Part shown: positions 26,994 to 35,226 of the stretch, piece by piece
Position numbering within the stretch: position 1 is the stretch's first letter
How the letters are laid out: each line of letters begins with the position of its first letter
From: JBCDAP01 sp038747915
Lineage (GTDB): Bacteria > Planctomycetota > Phycisphaerae > Phycisphaerales > UBA1924
Reading direction: 5' to 3'
Length of the DNA: 38,610 bases
Assembly (NCBI GenBank): GCA_038747915.1
Contig: JBCDJJ010000029.1
Coordinates: forward strand, 1-38,610
Position numbers and translations under genes: made by a program
The notes under the pieces: generated by a model
Database searches by the model: none
What the model saw: the letters and a program-made list of their open reading frames with translations, nothing else
Told to the model about the DNA's origin: nothing

Positions 26994-27731
26994 ATGACCT
27001 CGACGAACCCCGATCTGCCCGAGCGTGACGATCGCCACGATGACGATCTCTTCGCGCCGCTCGATGGGGCGGACGATCTGCTCTTCGAGACACACCTCGA
27101 CAGCTCGCTGAAAGATCAAACCACGGATAACGACGACCTGACCGCTCGGGTGCTCTCGGGGTGCGAGCGTCGGCGGTGCTGGCTCAGTCGGGCGGGGTGT
27201 CGGTGGCTTATGGGCGCCCGCGTGGCTGTGGTCGGCGTCCTTGCCGGCGTTGCGACCGCAGCGTTCATCGCTGAGCGACACGCCGACCCCGCACCCGAGC
27301 CGCTCACGATCCAAACGCCCGCCGCCACCTCCACACTCGAGCTCGCGCCGGTGTCGCGGATGTTCCGCATCGCCGATGACGGCACCTCGGCGCCACCCGT
27401 CCTTGGTCGCAGCGACGGTCCTCGCCAGATCGTTGCGAGCGACGACGACGCCGGAGTCGTGCCGAGTCGCAGGCCTCGTGAGCTGCAGTCGTTCATCCCC
27501 TTCACCGATGCATCGGAGCTGCTCGCGGTGCTCGAAGGCGAGCGGCTTCCGGAGCTGCTTATTGGCGGTTCGAGCACGGTCACGGGTCGTGCGCCGGCTG
27601 CTCGACGGACCTATTCGCTCTCGCGATGGGTCATCGTCGAGGTCGATGGCGGCCTGCTGCTGCTTGACGAGCGCACCGGCGAACTTCAGCGGCTCTCTAT
27701 GCAAGCGATCCCAGCATCGAGCGAGGAATGA
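26994..27731 (+). CDS. One-pass membrane protein after the sigma factor, possible anti-sigma partner
   Basis: This 245-residue protein has an acidic cytoplasmic N-terminus (about 1-70, rich in Asp: ERDDRHDDDLFAPLDGADD), one helix (about 75-94: ARVAVVGVLAGVATAAFIAE) and an external part of 150 residues. Its position and topology fit an anti-sigma factor that holds the ECF sigma at the membrane. The typical zinc anti-sigma motif HxxxCxxC is absent, though CERRRCW and AGCRWL occur just before the helix. The external part ends with a beta region (RWVIVEVDGGLLLLDERTGE). Its stop overlaps the next start by four bases, so the two are co-translated. Confidence 0.7.
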   Translation: MTSTNPDLPERDDRHDDDLFAPLDGADDLLFETHLDSSLKDQTTDNDDLTARVLSGCERRRCWLSRAGCRWLMGARVAVVGVLAGVATAAFIAERHADPAPEPLTIQTPAATSTLELAPVSRMFRIADDGTSAPPVLGRSDGPRQIVASDDDAGVVPSRRPRELQSFIPFTDASELLAVLEGERLPELLIGGSSTVTGRAPAARRTYSLSRWVIVEVDGGLLLLDERTGELQRLSMQAIPASSEE

Positions 27732-29167
27732 TCCGCGCGATGGCGTGGTGGCGTCAGGCCTGCGCAATCACCGTTTTTATGGTGTGTGGCGCCCCGGCGG
27801 TGGCTCAGGCGGACTCGGTGACCGATGACCCGCTCGCGGTGGTGACCGCGGCCCCGCCATCGGCGACGATGGCCGCTGCGGTACGGCATACGGATGAACT
27901 CGCAGCGTCGGAAGTCACCGAGACGATCTCCGAAGTGGTGGCATCCTTCGACCTCGGCGTGTGGCTCGATCCACTCGGCGCCACCCTCGGCGAGCAGCTC
28001 GGCCTTGAGGCATCGTGGCTCGAGCCGCGGACGCGCGGCGGGATGGTTGGGGTTTTCAGCCGGAGTGACGGCGGCGTCGGGGGCTTCGCCGATGTCACCG
28101 AGACCGACGCACTCGCGCTGACCGCGAAGCTCAGGGCGACACCCCGATTGACGCGGCGCGGGTTCACCGTTCTGAGCGTGGCGGGCGGACGGGCCGAGCT
28201 CACGGTTCGTCCGGCCGAAGACGGGCGACGCCGCGTGCTGATCGCGACGCCGGGTTGGGTCACCGAACTCGTTGAAAGTGAACAGGCCGCACGCGGGCCG
28301 CGGGAGCGCACCGTCGCCGAGGGGTTCGTGGCCTCGCTCGAGCCCAGAGATGTTGCTGCACGGCTCCAACGAAGCGGCATTGACCTGATGATGACCGCGA
28401 AGATCGAGCATCGATCGATCCACGTACACGCGGCGCTCGTCGAACCGGCGCTCCACGATGTCGCGGAGTGGGATGCGTCGCTCGTGGAGGCGCTTGCGGG
28501 GGCCGACGCGGCGTACGCCATCGGAGAGGGCACCTCGTCGGGGTTCTTGGGGGTCTCGATCCGAAACGAGCTGGGGCTCACGCGGATTGATGCTGATCTC
28601 CTGGGTGAGCCTGTGCTGGTCGGTGCCCACGCCGGCGCGCCGGACGGGGACGGCCACCCGTCGCTCGTCGCTGCAACGAGGCTGGCCGACGTCGAGGATG
28701 CGCTCGCGCGGGTCGACGCTGCGATGGCGGCATGGCTCAGCCCGGATGATCGATCGGCGGCGGACTTTGGGGGGCGGTTTCCGGACGCGGTCCGCGCCGT
28801 GACGCTCGGCGAGCACACGGGCCATGGGCCCTGGCCCGGCGACACGCTCGCCTGGGCGGGGGTGCCCGGCGAGTGGCTTGTGCTTGCGAGCACCGAAGAT
28901 CGGGCGCGGTCGGCCCTGGATGTCCTGAACCGCGCCGATCGGGCAAGCCGCCGCGGCAGTGCCGCACTGGGAGGCTGGCGTTCCGTCGGTGTGGTCCGGC
29001 CGGACGCGCTCGAACGGTTCACCCGCGACGCGGGGCGGCCCGGGCCGTGGCTCGACTTCCTCTCCGATGTGAGCGTGGTGTCGTGGCGGGCCAAGGCCGG
29101 TCCGGACGGCGCAACGCTCATCGAGATGAGCGCGGAGGTTGCCCCAGACGTCGAGCCGGCGCCCTGA
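27728..29167 (+). CDS. Exported protein co-translated with the putative anti-sigma protein
   Basis: This 479-residue product starts at ATG 27728, overlapping the upstream stop (ATGA). An ATG at 27740 is an alternative. The signal peptide is clear (RQACAITVFMVCGAPAVAQA). The mature part has an alternating alpha/beta pattern with stretches like FDLGVWLDPLGATLGEQLGL, GFADVTETDALALTAKL and DTLAWAGVPGEWLVLAST. I recall this style from large planctomycete surface proteins related to the DUF3352 type, but I am not certain. It has no membrane anchor or sorting tail. As the third gene behind a sigma factor and membrane protein, it may be an envelope sensor or a product of that regulon. Confidence 0.72.
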   Translation: MIRAMAWWRQACAITVFMVCGAPAVAQADSVTDDPLAVVTAAPPSATMAAAVRHTDELAASEVTETISEVVASFDLGVWLDPLGATLGEQLGLEASWLEPRTRGGMVGVFSRSDGGVGGFADVTETDALALTAKLRATPRLTRRGFTVLSVAGGRAELTVRPAEDGRRRVLIATPGWVTELVESEQAARGPRERTVAEGFVASLEPRDVAARLQRSGIDLMMTAKIEHRSIHVHAALVEPALHDVAEWDASLVEALAGADAAYAIGEGTSSGFLGVSIRNELGLTRIDADLLGEPVLVGAHAGAPDGDGHPSLVAATRLADVEDALARVDAAMAAWLSPDDRSAADFGGRFPDAVRAVTLGEHTGHGPWPGDTLAWAGVPGEWLVLASTEDRARSALDVLNRADRASRRGSAALGGWRSVGVVRPDALERFTRDAGRPGPWLDFLSDVSVVSWRAKAGPDGATLIEMSAEVAPDVEPAP

Positions 29168-29260
29168 CGCGCTATGATCGCGGCCGCACGCCTGCGCGTG
29201 CCTGCTGTGTCGCCGCCCGCTCGGCCCTCGAGCTCGTCCCATCCGGAAGAGGCCCCGCTG

Positions 29261-31189
29261 ATGTCTGCCACGCCCGCCCTTGCACTGTCGATGCGCAACG
29301 TCGCGATCATCGCGCACGTCGACCATGGCAAGACCACGCTCGTCGATGGCCTGCTCTACCAGTCCGGCATGTTCCGCTCGGAGCAGCTCGACAAGCTCGC
29401 GGGCGGGCAGCACGGGCTGATCATGGATTCCAACGACCTCGAACGTGAACGCGGCATCACGATCCTGTCCAAACAGTGCGCGGTCACGTACACCCGTGAG
29501 AACGGCGAGCAGATCCGGATCAACATCATCGACACTCCGGGCCACGCCGACTTCGGCGGCGAGGTGGATCGGGTGCTCCGCATGGCGGATGGGTGCTTGC
29601 TGCTGGTCGACTGCGCCGAGGGCCCGATGCCGCAGACGCGGTTTGTGCTGGGCAAAGCGATCGAGGCCGGGCTCGAGCCGGTGGTGGTGGTGAACAAGTG
29701 TGACCGGCAGGATGCACGCGGCGAGGCCGCGGTGGACGAGGTGTTCGACCTGCTCGTCGAGCTCGGGGCCGATGATCACGCGCTCGACTTCCCCGTCGTC
29801 TGGGCGAGCGGCCGGAGCGGGTGGGCGGTCGATTCGTGGCAGACTGCACAGGATGTTGTCGCGCGGCAGCGCACCGGTGAGACCATCGGGCCGCCCGAGT
29901 TCTCGCTCCGGCCGGTCTTCGAGTCGATCGTCGAGCACGTACCGGCGGCGAAGGGCGAGTCCGAAGGACCGTTGCAGGTGCTCGTCACCTCGATCGCGTA
30001 CTCGGAGTACGTCGGGCGGATCGGCATCGGCCGGGTGTTCCGCGGCTCGGTGCGGAAGGGACAGCAGATCGTCCGCATCGATCGCGACGGCCACGAGAGC
30101 CGCGCGAAGATCGGCGGTCTCGAGGGCTTCGAGGGCCTCGGCCGAGTCGAACGATCGGAGATCGGCGTGGGCGACCTGTGCGCCGTGATCGGCGTGGAGG
30201 GTGTCGACATCGGCGACACACTCGCTGATCCCGAGCGCCCGGAGGCGCTCCCGCCGGTGAGCGTGGACGAGCCGACGCTCAGCATGGTGTTCCGTGTGAA
30301 TGACTCGCCGTTCGGGGGCAAGGAGGGCGAGTTCGTCACGAGCCGGCAGCTCCGCGATCGGCTCGCGCGAGAATCGGAGAAGAACGTGGCGCTGCGCGTG
30401 GAGCCCGGCGAGGGCGGCGATGAGTTCATCGTGGCGGGCCGCGGGATGCTGCACCTGGGTGTGCTGCTCGAGGAGATGCGGCGGGAGGGTTTCGAGCTGT
30501 CGGTCGGCAAGCCGCACGTGGTGCTGCGCGAGCACGAGGGGGTGATCGAGGAGCCGATCGAGCGTCTGGTGATCGATGTGCCGGAGTCATCGGTGGGCCC
30601 GGTGATGGAGCTGGTCGGCAACCGCCGGGGCGAGATGGTGCACATGGAGCCGCGGGGCGACATGACGCACCTGGTGTTCGACATCCCGGCGCGTGGGCTG
30701 ATCGGGCTGCGCTCGAAGGTGATGACCGCGTCGGCGGGCGAGGCGATCCTGAGCCACGCGTTCGAGCGGTGGGCGCCCAAGAGCGGCGAGGTGCCCGGGC
30801 GGGCGAACGGTGTGCTCATCGCGAGCGAGCCCGGGCAGATCACGGCGCACGCGCTCGAGGCACTGGCCGACCGGGGTGTGATGTTCGTCGAGCCGGGCGA
30901 TCAGGTGTACGCGGGCCAGGTGGTGGGCGAGCACAACCGCGAGAACGATCTGACGGTCAACGCCTGCCGTGCGAAGCAGCTCACGAACTTCCGCGAGTCG
31001 ACGAAGGAGGCAACTGTCAGGCTCAAGTCCGCGCGCAAGATGGAACTCGAGAAGTGCATCGAGTACGTGGAAGAGGATGAGCTCGTGGAGCTGACTCCGA
31101 CCGCTGTACGTCTTCGGAAGAAGATGCTGAACGAGAGCGACCGGAAGAAGGCCGCGCGGTCGGCGAAGGACAAGGTGACGAAGGGGTGA
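29261..31189 (+). CDS. typA: Ribosome-associated GTPase TypA/BipA
   Basis: This 642-residue translational GTPase has all the G motifs: AHVDHGKT (18-25), RGITI (64-68), DTPGHADFGGEV, NKCD. EF-G-like domains III and V and the TypA-specific C-terminal domain follow, with ARGLIGLRS and VNACRAKQLTNFRES as hallmarks. TypA binds the ribosome and helps growth under cold and stress. ATG 29261 has GAAGAGG 8 bases upstream; an earlier ATG at 29174 would add a Pro/Ser-rich stretch unlike the family. It follows the exported protein by 93 bases, perhaps with its own promoter. Slightly longer than the usual 605-615, with the excess at both ends (a Lys-rich tail at the C-terminus). Confidence 0.96.
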   Translation: MSATPALALSMRNVAIIAHVDHGKTTLVDGLLYQSGMFRSEQLDKLAGGQHGLIMDSNDLERERGITILSKQCAVTYTRENGEQIRINIIDTPGHADFGGEVDRVLRMADGCLLLVDCAEGPMPQTRFVLGKAIEAGLEPVVVVNKCDRQDARGEAAVDEVFDLLVELGADDHALDFPVVWASGRSGWAVDSWQTAQDVVARQRTGETIGPPEFSLRPVFESIVEHVPAAKGESEGPLQVLVTSIAYSEYVGRIGIGRVFRGSVRKGQQIVRIDRDGHESRAKIGGLEGFEGLGRVERSEIGVGDLCAVIGVEGVDIGDTLADPERPEALPPVSVDEPTLSMVFRVNDSPFGGKEGEFVTSRQLRDRLARESEKNVALRVEPGEGGDEFIVAGRGMLHLGVLLEEMRREGFELSVGKPHVVLREHEGVIEEPIERLVIDVPESSVGPVMELVGNRRGEMVHMEPRGDMTHLVFDIPARGLIGLRSKVMTASAGEAILSHAFERWAPKSGEVPGRANGVLIASEPGQITAHALEALADRGVMFVEPGDQVYAGQVVGEHNRENDLTVNACRAKQLTNFRESTKEATVRLKSARKMELEKCIEYVEEDELVELTPTAVRLRKKMLNESDRKKAARSAKDKVTKG

Positions 31190-31196
31190 GCGGCCG

Positions 31197-31220
31197 GTCC
31201 GGCGCACGCCGCGCCGGGAC
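31197..31220. terminator. GC-rich hairpin between convergent typA and xseA
   Basis: GTCCGGCGC (31197-31205) pairs with GCGCCGGGAC (31211-31220), with one bulged G, in the 38-base gap between converging stops. It could end both transcripts; no T run. Confidence 0.4.
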
Positions 31221-31227
31221 ACCTCGC

Positions 31228-32802
31228 TCAGAACAGCCGGTGCTGCCTCGGGTCGTCGCCCTTGCGGCGGGCTGATCTGCGAGCGGCCCGTCGGCGCGGC
31301 GGCGGCGCCTCGGCGCTCGGTGACGTCGGCGGAGGAGCAGAGGAACCATCGGAGGTGCGCACGATCGAGCGGATCTCGCCATTGGCGAGTCGCGTGACGA
31401 TGATAGCGCGCTCCGGCGCGTCGGCCGGTTCACGAACGATCGCGCCGTCCTCGCGAGTGGTCACGGAGTAGCCGCGCGAGAGCACGCGCACCGGGCCGAC
31501 GATCGACAGCTCGCGCGCGAGCGCCGCGGCACGGTGGCGCTCGCGTTCCAGGCGCGCGCCGGCGGCGTCTTCCAGCGAGCGCTGCAGGCCATCGAGGGCG
31601 ACACGACGAGGGTGCAGATCGACGGCCCGGCGCAGCCGCTCTCCGAGCGAACCAAGGCGCTCGCGCCGCAGCACCGACGCTGTCGCCGGCTGATGGCGGG
31701 AGAGCAGGCCTGTGAGCTTCGCGACGCGCAGGCGTTCCGTACGGACGTGATCGCGCATCGCTGCGACGAGCCGGCGCCCGCGCTCGCTCACGCTCGACCG
31801 TCGATCACGGAGGACGGAGCCCGGCCGACGGAGAATCGGCCTTGATGCAAGGGCGTCCAGACGCTGGCGCTCGGTCGCGGCGCCGCGACGCACGAGCAGC
31901 GTCAACCGGCTCATCCGCTCATCGATCTGTTCGCGCAGCGCCGCGCGATCCGGCGTCAACCGCATCGCGGCCTGTGTCGGTGTCGCGGCCCGCACATCGG
32001 CCACGAGCTCGGCGACCGTGGTATCGGTCTCATGACCGATCGCCGCGACGACGGGGAGCTCGCTCTCGAAGATCGCGTCGGCGACCGCCTGTTCGTTGAA
32101 CGCCCAGAGGTCTTCGATCGACCCGCCACCGCGTGTGACGAGCACCGCATCGACGCCGAGGTCCGTGGCCCGGTCGTTGATGCGGCGGATCGCCTCTGCC
32201 ACCTGCCCCGCTGCTGCATCGCCCTGCACGCGCACATCGACGAGCACCACGCCGACCGCTGGGCACCGGTGCCGCATGGTGTCGAGCACATCCTGGAGCG
32301 CCGCACCCGTCCGCGAGGTGACCACCGCGACCGCGCGCGGGAACACCGGGAGCGGGCGTTTGCACTGCTCGTCGAGATACCCCGCGGCACGCAGCCGCTC
32401 GACAAGGGCTCGGAGGCGCTGCTCGAGGTCGCCCAGCCCGGCGGGCTCGAGCCGCTCGACGTACAGCTGCGTCCGACCCTGCGGGGCGTAGTGGTTGATC
32501 GAGCCGGTGGCGACGACGCGGTCGCCCGGCCTCGGCTGCACGCCCGCGGATTTCGCCGCGCTCGCGAACATCACGCACGAGACGACCGCGTGCTCGTCCT
32601 TCAGGGCGAAGTACCAGTGCGTGCGGTCGTTGAAATTCGAGATCTCCCCGACAACACGCACGGCCGACGGCAGCCCGCCCTGCAGCGCCTGCGCGATCAG
32701 CTCGCCGAGCCTCGAGACCGAGAGCGGGGCCGAGGATCCACGACGCGGCGCGGGCGTCGGGCCTCGCATGCGGTCGGGATCGAATGGCAGTCGCTCGGTC
32801 AT
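31228..32802 (-). CDS. xseA: Exodeoxyribonuclease VII large subunit
   Basis: This 524-residue protein has the N-terminal OB fold (VVGEISNFNDRTHWYFALKD), the nuclease core (AVAVVTSRTGAALQDVLDTM; VLVTRGGGSIEDLWAFNEQA; VVAAIGHETDTTVAELVADV; RAATPTQAA), a long coiled coil, and the returning tail (VRVLSRGYSVTTREDG). Exonuclease VII degrades single-stranded DNA together with many copies of small subunit XseB. ATG 32802 has AGGAGG 5 bases upstream. xseB is not adjacent. A basic, proline-rich extension (RRRAARRSARRKGDD) ends the protein, beyond the normal end. It follows mlaD by 25 bases on the same strand, so it is probably co-transcribed with it. Confidence 0.96.
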   Translation of the reverse strand: MTERLPFDPDRMRGPTPAPRRGSSAPLSVSRLGELIAQALQGGLPSAVRVVGEISNFNDRTHWYFALKDEHAVVSCVMFASAAKSAGVQPRPGDRVVATGSINHYAPQGRTQLYVERLEPAGLGDLEQRLRALVERLRAAGYLDEQCKRPLPVFPRAVAVVTSRTGAALQDVLDTMRHRCPAVGVVLVDVRVQGDAAAGQVAEAIRRINDRATDLGVDAVLVTRGGGSIEDLWAFNEQAVADAIFESELPVVAAIGHETDTTVAELVADVRAATPTQAAMRLTPDRAALREQIDERMSRLTLLVRRGAATERQRLDALASRPILRRPGSVLRDRRSSVSERGRRLVAAMRDHVRTERLRVAKLTGLLSRHQPATASVLRRERLGSLGERLRRAVDLHPRRVALDGLQRSLEDAAGARLERERHRAAALARELSIVGPVRVLSRGYSVTTREDGAIVREPADAPERAIIVTRLANGEIRSIVRTSDGSSAPPPTSPSAEAPPPRRRAARRSARRKGDDPRQHRLF

Positions 32803-32827
32803 CCAGCCTCCTGGGTTCTCACCGTAA

Positions 32828-33856
32828 TCAGAGCTGGATGGGCAGGCCTTCGCTCCGCCACTTCTGGATCAGGAGCTGCGCTTCGATCAGTGTCTGGTCG
32901 AGGCGTTCGGCGGCGTCATCCAGCGAGTGGTAGAGATCGGGGTTCACGAGGAGCTGCCCAGCGGTCCCTTTTCCGGTGTTCAGGCGCGTGAGCGCGAGGC
33001 GGACCTGGTCGGTCGCCACCGACACGGTGTCCATCGCGTCAGCGAACGCAGCGATGGCGTCGCTCGCGGAGGTGGTCGCCGCGGCGACATCGGTGCGCAC
33101 ACCTTCGACAGACGTGGCTGCCCGATCGACTCCGCTCGCGACCTCGTCGGCCAGCGTGCGCACACGCTCGAGCGTTGTGCTCAGATCAGCGGTGACCTGC
33201 TGTTCTTCGATGAGCGTGGTGGCCGCTTTGGCCGCGGCGTCGAGTCGCGCGACCACCGTCGCGATCGTCGGCGGCTCGCCCGCGTCGACGCGGTCCGGGG
33301 AGACAGGGCGCAGGAGTTCGGCAGCGAGCTCGCCGACGTTCGTATAGGTCGCGCTGAGCTCCGACACTGCTTCGGCGGTCTCGGCGAAAGGCATCAGCCG
33401 CTCATCGAGCGTCGTGTTGAGTGAGCGCATGATCTCGTCGAACAGGCCCGTGGGTACCGCTGCGATCGTGTCGCCGGCCTCGATGAAATCTGCCGGCGGC
33501 GTTCGGTCCTCTCGTGGGCGCGGCACGAGTCGAACGTGTGTGTCGCCGATGAAGTCGCTGGTGATCGAGACGCGCACATCGCGCGGGATGCGCGCGCGCC
33601 GATCGACCCTGAGACCGACCAGTACACCCCCGCCCTCCATGTCGAGCTCGACGAACCGGACACTCCCGACCCGCACGCCGGTGAAGAGCACCGGCGACCC
33701 TTTGGTGACCCCCTGGGCGTCGGGCACGGAGAGTGTGAACTCGATCCGCTCGACCCGTGTCGTGGTCACCTCGCCGAAGACAAAGAGGAGGGCAAGCAGC
33801 CCGCCGGTGCCGAGCAGCGCCGCGAGCCCGACGAAGAAGTCACGTTTCGCGTCCAT
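32828..33856 (-). CDS. mlaD: MCE-domain lipid-transport protein, MlaD-like
   Basis: This 342-residue protein has an N-terminal membrane helix (about 6-28: FFVGLAALLGTGGLLALLFV), one MCE domain (about 35-115: GVTKGSPVLFTGVRVGSVR, VSITSDFIGDTHVRLV), and a long helical tail of 200 residues with many Ala, Thr and Val. Such proteins form a hexameric ring in the periplasm that shuttles phospholipids between membranes. ATG 33856 has GGAGG 7 bases upstream. It overlaps the ATPase gene by 17 bases, its ribosome site lying inside that gene. The longer helical tail is as in tube-forming MCE proteins. MlaE permease is not in this cluster. Confidence 0.92.
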   Translation of the reverse strand: MDAKRDFFVGLAALLGTGGLLALLFVFGEVTTTRVERIEFTLSVPDAQGVTKGSPVLFTGVRVGSVRFVELDMEGGGVLVGLRVDRRARIPRDVRVSITSDFIGDTHVRLVPRPREDRTPPADFIEAGDTIAAVPTGLFDEIMRSLNTTLDERLMPFAETAEAVSELSATYTNVGELAAELLRPVSPDRVDAGEPPTIATVVARLDAAAKAATTLIEEQQVTADLSTTLERVRTLADEVASGVDRAATSVEGVRTDVAAATTSASDAIAAFADAMDTVSVATDQVRLALTRLNTGKGTAGQLLVNPDLYHSLDDAAERLDQTLIEAQLLIQKWRSEGLPIQL

Positions 33857-34664
33857 CGCGGTCCTCCGTTGCAGCGGCCATGGCCGCGTCTTGATCACCG
33901 TACCGCCCAGCGAGAAAGCCACGGACCGCTGGGTTGGTGCTCGCACGGATCTCGTCCATTGAGCCATCGGCGGCGACGAGGCCATCGAGCAGCACGACCA
34001 CCCGGTCGCCGACACGCGTGGCCGAGGCGAGGTCGTGCGTGACCACGATCGACGAGACCTCGAGTTCCCGCTGGAGCTTGATGATGAGGTCGTTGATGCC
34101 ATCGGCTCGGGCGGGGTCGAGGCCGGTGGTCGGCTCGTCGTAGAGGATCAGGGTGGGCCGGAGGATGATCGCGCGCGCCAGGGCGATGCGCTTCTGCTGG
34201 CCGCCCGAGAGTTCGGCGGGCATCTTGGGCCCTGCGCCGGCCATGTCGACGAGTGCGAGGGCCTCTTCCACACGCGCGCTGCGTTCGCCCGCCCGGGCAT
34301 CGGTGTGCTCGCGGAGCGGGAACGCGAGATTCTCGGCAACGGTCATCGAGTCGAACAGCGCCCCGAGCTGGAACAGAAAGCCGAGTCGTGTGCGCACGCG
34401 GTTGAGCCTGCGCTCGCTCAGCGTGTCAATTCGAGTGCCGTCGAAGTACACCTCACCGGCATCCGGCTTCACAAGGCCGACGATGTGCTTGAGCGTGACG
34501 GACTTGCCGGCGCCGGACGGGCCGAGCACGACGGTGGTCTCTCCGCGGCGGAAGTCGAGGTCGACGCCCGCGAGCACGGGTGGGCCGCCGGCGAATCGTT
34601 TGTGAACGCCCACGAGCCGCGCGATGAGAGGGTCATCCGGCACGCGGACATGATGCGCTATCAT
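33840..34664 (-). CDS. mlaF: ABC transporter ATPase of the MCE/Mla lipid-transport system
   Basis: This 274-residue ATPase is complete: Walker A GPSGAGKS (48-55), FLFQLGALFDSMTVAENLAF (the F-Q-ALFDSMT stretch typical of MlaF), LSGGQQKRIALARA, Walker B LILYDEPTTGLDP and VTHD. The C-terminus has the extra tail (PAVRGFLAGRYGDQD) seen in MlaF proteins. The start is ATG 34664, or GTG 34667 with GGAGG at 34676-34680 spaced 8 bases away; a longer frame to 34706 would overlap the divergent Nudix gene. With MlaD it drives phospholipid movement across the envelope. The permease partner MlaE is missing here and must be elsewhere. Confidence 0.93.
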   Translation of the reverse strand: MIAHHVRVPDDPLIARLVGVHKRFAGGPPVLAGVDLDFRRGETTVVLGPSGAGKSVTLKHIVGLVKPDAGEVYFDGTRIDTLSERRLNRVRTRLGFLFQLGALFDSMTVAENLAFPLREHTDARAGERSARVEEALALVDMAGAGPKMPAELSGGQQKRIALARAIILRPTLILYDEPTTGLDPARADGINDLIIKLQRELEVSSIVVTHDLASATRVGDRVVVLLDGLVAADGSMDEIRASTNPAVRGFLAGRYGDQDAAMAAATEDRDGRET

Positions 34665-34671
34665 CACGCGA

Positions 34672-35226
34672 ATGTCCTCCATGCCTCGGGAAGTTGGCCG
34701 CACCACCCTGCACCGCGGCTCGCGTGTGAGCTTCGAGCTGCTCGATTTCGAGTGGCCAGGCGGTCGCCGGCATCAGCACGAGGTGGTTCGACACCCCGGC
34801 GCGGTGTGCGTGCTGCCGGTGCATGACGGCGGCCGAGAGGTCACGCTGATCCGCGTATACCGCGTGTCCATGGCATCGATGGTGTGGGAGGTGGTCGCGG
34901 GCGGTCTCGAGCCGGGGGAGTCGCCCGAGGTCTGTGCGCCGCGGGAGCTCGCGGAGGAGGCCGGCCTGCACGGTGGCGAGCTGGTGCCGCTTGGCCGGTT
35001 TCTCACCACGCCGGGTGTAACGGACGAGTGGATGCATGTGTACGCCGCGGTCGATCCGGTGCCCGGGGAGCGCGACCTGCAACCCGCGGAGATGATCGAG
35101 GTTCACCGACTGGGGATCGACGAGGCCTGGCGAATGGTGGACGATGGTGAGATCGTGGACGGCAAGTGCCTGATGACCTTGATGCTCGCCCACCGGAAGG
35201 GGCTGATCGAGAGCGGAGCGCGGTGA
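34672..35226 (+). CDS. Nudix hydrolase, ADP-ribose pyrophosphatase-like
   Basis: This 184-residue enzyme has a perfect Nudix box near residues 77-99: G, five residues, E, seven residues, RELAEEAGL. Upstream, the motif VLPVHDGGREVTLIRVYRVS and WEVVAGGLEPGE are the pattern of ADP-ribose and related NDP-sugar pyrophosphatases, with metal-binding glutamates present. It cleaves nucleoside-diphosphate-linked compounds. The start is ATG 34672 or 34681. No ribosome site is present, and TATCAT (34659-34664) is placed like a -10 box 7 bases before ATG 34672, so a leaderless message is possible. It is divergent from mlaF with only 4-7 bases between starts. It overlaps the M50 gene by four bases. Confidence 0.92.
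   Translation: MSSMPREVGRTTLHRGSRVSFELLDFEWPGGRRHQHEVVRHPGAVCVLPVHDGGREVTLIRVYRVSMASMVWEVVAGGLEPGESPEVCAPRELAEEAGLHGGELVPLGRFLTTPGVTDEWMHVYAAVDPVPGERDLQPAEMIEVHRLGIDEAWRMVDDGEIVDGKCLMTLMLAHRKGLIESGAR

Noticed and set aside
27686..30535. Minus-strand open frame of 949 codons
   Set aside because: It is antisense to the exported protein and typA, both well supported; the product has no recognisable domain.
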